DNA of 64,000 nucleotides, taken from the NCBI RefSeq assembly GCF_005503015.1, contig NZ_SCOL01000002.1:496001-560000 (forward strand), in the 5' to 3' direction. Below the pieces are notes generated by a model that made no database searches, was not told the DNA's origin, and was given only the letters and a program-made list of their open reading frames with translations. The stretch is from Bacillus sp. E(2018) (GTDB lineage: Bacteria > Bacillota > Bacilli > Bacillales > Fictibacillaceae). A program made the position numbers and the translations under genes. Within the stretch, counting starts at the first letter, position 1. The number at the start of each line of letters is the position of its first letter. Positions 62,008-64,000 of this stretch are shown in pieces.

Positions 62008-62892
62008 TTATTTACCGAACCTCTTACGATAACCACATTTTCTGCAAAGTTCCTCAACCGCTTCTCTTCGCGAAAAACCATCTACAAGATTATTTGCTCG
62101 ATCACCTTCAATAATAGTTGAGAAGTCTGTTTCATTAATATTTCCTAAGTTAATGACCCCTTCTCCATCTAGGCAGCATGGAATGACTGTACCGTTCGCC
62201 AAAATGCCCGCTTGATTGCGAAGGCCGTAGCAGAACCCTTTTCCATCGTCCTCTTCTTCATGCAGTGCTGGCCATTTAAACTCGTAATCTTGATTGATGA
62301 AAATTTGATCCGCTAGTTTAATACCTTTACCTGGCGTGAGCTTTTCTTCAATTTTAAAGGCCAGATTAAATTCATTCTCAATAATTTCAAGCAGCTGACG
62401 ATTACGCTGTTTCTCCAAGTTCGTTGCATTGTCTTGCGTCAGGTTCCAAAGCCTTAAAGAAACAAATAACGATGACTCTCTCGTTGCTTCTTGTACAAAA
62501 GAAAGAATCGTTCTTACGTATTCTTCTTTATCCGTCATACTCTGACCAACGTGGCCATCAAAGCTATGAAGGGAGAAATTCATCTGTCTCAGCGCAGGCT
62601 TATTGATAAGCTTGTCCCAGTTCTTTTTGATGAGTGTCCCATTTGTCGTAATGTTAACTTTAAATCCTCTTTCATGGGCTATGTCCAATAGCTGATCGAT
62701 TTTAGGATGAAGCAGCGGCTCACCTTTCACATGCAAATAGATGAAATCAGTATAAGGCTTGATCTGGTCTAAACGTTTCTTAAAATCATCAATGGAGATG
62801 AACTGTTTAGCTCGTTCAGTTGGAGGACAAAAATGACACGCCAAATTACAGATGCTCGTAATCTCTATATAAAACTTCTTAAATCTTTTCAT
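62008..62892 (-). CDS. Radical SAM/SPASM domain protein
   Basis: 294 aa with GAGGA 6 nt before the ATG. Radical SAM cluster motif CNLACHFC (about residues 15-22), GEP (residues 57-59), and a C-terminal SPASM-like set of cysteines (FCYGLRNQ, IPCCLDGEG, ELCRKCGYRKRF) that would hold an auxiliary iron-sulfur cluster. Such proteins modify peptides or act in anaerobic sulfatase-type maturation. No precursor-peptide gene is evident next to it on this strand. The substrate is unknown. Confidence 0.85.
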   Translation of the reverse strand: MKRFKKFYIEITSICNLACHFCPPTERAKQFISIDDFKKRLDQIKPYTDFIYLHVKGEPLLHPKIDQLLDIAHERGFKVNITTNGTLIKKNWDKLINKPALRQMNFSLHSFDGHVGQSMTDKEEYVRTILSFVQEATRESSLFVSLRLWNLTQDNATNLEKQRNRQLLEIIENEFNLAFKIEEKLTPGKGIKLADQIFINQDYEFKWPALHEEEDDGKGFCYGLRNQAGILANGTVIPCCLDGEGVINLGNINETDFSTIIEGDRANNLVDGFSRREAVEELCRKCGYRKRFGK

Positions 62893-63090
62893 AGGTATTC
62901 CTCATTTCGCAAACTCTTGATACATACACTAATGCTCACTAAAGCCACAGCGCACCATAAACTACCTGCTTTTTTAACTCTTTCTTATTAGAGCACAATT
63001 CATTAAAAAGATAAACGTGTTATGAGGAAATTAACAGATGGAAACGAAAGGTTGGTCGTTCGGTTGTTCTATAACTATCTAAACTAAAAA

Positions 63091-63126
63091 GCAAAAAGAA
63101 GAGAAACCCTTTCGTTTCCCTTCTTC
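63091..63126 (-). terminator. Minus-strand terminator downstream of a possible small gene
   Basis: Minus strand GAAGGGAAA-cgaaaggg-TTTCTCTTC followed by TTTTTG. Confidence 0.6.
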
Positions 63127-63142
63127 GTCAGTCACTATTTCA

Positions 63143-63259
63143 TCAGCCTTTTTCGATCACCTTTGCACTTGTATGATTATTAGATATCGGCGCGTTCTGC
63201 CGCTTCTTCCCTCGTTTCACAATAACTTTCTTGACCCTAGCTAAGCTTCTCATCCTCAT
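63143..63259 (-). CDS. Possible 38-aa basic peptide
   Basis: ATG-initiated frame ending 17 nt before a minus-strand terminator. The N-terminal half is strongly basic (MRMRSLARVKKVIVKRGKKR). No convincing Shine-Dalgarno precedes the ATG, so this is weak. Otherwise the 427 nt between 62893 and 63319 hold nothing clear. Confidence 0.25.
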   Translation of the reverse strand: MRMRSLARVKKVIVKRGKKRQNAPISNNHTSAKVIEKG

Positions 63260-63319
63260 GTTTTTTCGAGGACAAGCATAAGATGGTAGAACAATTGACT
63301 GGGAAAGGAAAGCCTATCT

Positions 63320-64000
63320 ATGATTTCATTTCGAAAAATGCTAGGAGCCTCATTGTATGCCACCATGTCCATCAGCCTTTGGGGAATATCCTTTGTCTCG
63401 ACTAAAGCGGTACTGGACAAGCTTGATCCCTTTACTCTTCTGGTCATCCGTTTTGGGATAGGTGCATTATTTTTATTAGTGCTTATCCTTGTAAAAAAGG
63501 AACATTCCATGAAGCTGCCGATACAGTATATCCCTCATTTAATCGTATTAGGGATTCTTGGTGTTTTTCTTCATCAAGTTATTCAGGCAAGCGCGCTTTT
63601 ATCCATTGATGCATCCTCTGCAGGCTGGCTCATTACGTTATCCCCGATTTTTACCGTCGTTCTTTCCATGGTCTTTCTGCATGAAAAGATGACATTTCCA
63701 AAGGCTATCGGAATTATTTTGGCCATTAGTGGTGTATTGCTGGTCACAACAGCAGGTGGAGACAGGTCATTAGGATTCTCGATCAACATAGGGTATCTAC
63801 TGATGGTTCTCAGTACCTTAAATTGGGCCATTTATTCAGTTTTACTAAAAAGCCTAAAAGTGCCATTGCCTGCATTGGTCCTCACCTTTTACATGAGTAC
63901 TTTGGGACTTTTGCTTACTCTCCCATTCATCTATCAGAACAAAAGCTGGGAAAAGCTTACTCTTCTAGATGGAGTAGAATGGGCTCATCTTATCTTCCTT
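63320..64000 (+). CDS. EamA (DMT superfamily) transporter, 5' part
   Basis: 227 codons to the window edge, frame still open. ATG 63320 has GGAAAGG upstream. Drug/metabolite transporter fold of 10 membrane helices, of which about seven are visible; the first EamA repeat begins SLYATMSISLWGISFVSTKAVLDKLDPFTLLVIRFGIGALFL and contains SAGWLITLSPIFTVVLSMVFLHEKMTFPKAIGI, the family hallmark. Substrate unknown. A TTTCGAGGACAAGCA element lies about 50 nt upstream. Confidence 0.88.
   Translation, partial: MISFRKMLGASLYATMSISLWGISFVSTKAVLDKLDPFTLLVIRFGIGALFLLVLILVKKEHSMKLPIQYIPHLIVLGILGVFLHQVIQASALLSIDASSAGWLITLSPIFTVVLSMVFLHEKMTFPKAIGIILAISGVLLVTTAGGDRSLGFSINIGYLLMVLSTLNWAIYSVLLKSLKVPLPALVLTFYMSTLGLLLTLPFIYQNKSWEKLTLLDGVEWAHLIFL

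Overview
The window looks like chromosomal DNA of a low/mid-GC endospore-forming Bacillaceae (Bacillus or a close genus such as Fictibacillus; the genus is inference). Supporting evidence: strong AGGAGG-type Shine-Dalgarno sites with frequent GTG/TTG starts, hairpin+T-run terminators after most units, two SAM-I (S-box) riboswitches, LiaIHFSR and BceRSAB envelope-stress modules, YwbE, DtpT, BsaA- and KatE-type proteins, and seven copies of a GC-rich ~130-nt intergenic repeat of a kind common in Bacillus relatives. The first gene (GH13 glucosidase) and last gene (EamA transporter) are cut by the window edges.

Layout. 0-10.7 kb: glucosidase end, a NERD-domain gene broken by one in-frame stop, fatty-acid desaturase, DEAD-box helicase/proC, M20 dipeptidase, a small operon ending in ywbE, adenine deaminase. 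10.7-14.2 kb: complete liaI-liaH-liaF-liaS-liaR on the minus strand. 14.4-23.5 kb: gamma-carbonic anhydrase-like protein, Nudix, glutathione peroxidase, YjiH-type membrane protein, RluF-like enzyme, Eis-like acetyltransferase, a secreted helical protein, catalase KatE. 23.9-26 kb: a plasmid-type (type II) partition cassette with iterons, actin-like ParM and RHH ParR. 26-32 kb: beta-helix protein, GNAT, MutS2-like ATPase behind a terminator-bearing leader, RlmN-family methylase. 32-37 kb: DtpT, AraC/DUF1761 pair, a tiny cationic-peptide gene, GNAT. 37-41.6 kb: organosulfur/methionine locus with two divergent SAM riboswitches. 41.7-46 kb: YoaT-like protein, oxalate decarboxylase-like bicupin, C1q-like protein, AraC, VOC protein. 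46-50.6 kb: bceRSAB. 51-54.7 kb: 3-hydroxybutyrate dehydrogenase and permease with divergent LysR and a CMD protein. 54.7-56.3 kb: AT-rich lipoprotein pair between inverted repeats. 57-64 kb: MurE paralogue, PhnA-like protein, KatG, radical SAM/SPASM protein, EamA transporter.

Most unusual content: (i) five intergenic arrays of degenerate repeats, all phased at exactly 21 nt, in two sequence families, with a conserved half and a variable half per unit; (ii) a chromosomal parC-parM-parR cassette; (iii) a MutS2-like gene lacking the Smr domain, preceded by a promoter, a 7-codon ORF and two terminators, i.e. the layout of ribosome-mediated attenuators, next to an rlmN-family gene; (iv) seven copies of the GC-rich repeat, two carrying the same ~126-nt palindromic insert at different positions, one separating a SAM riboswitch from its gene; (v) a MurE paralogue lacking the DNPR motif and an oxalate decarboxylase with a changed active-site lid.
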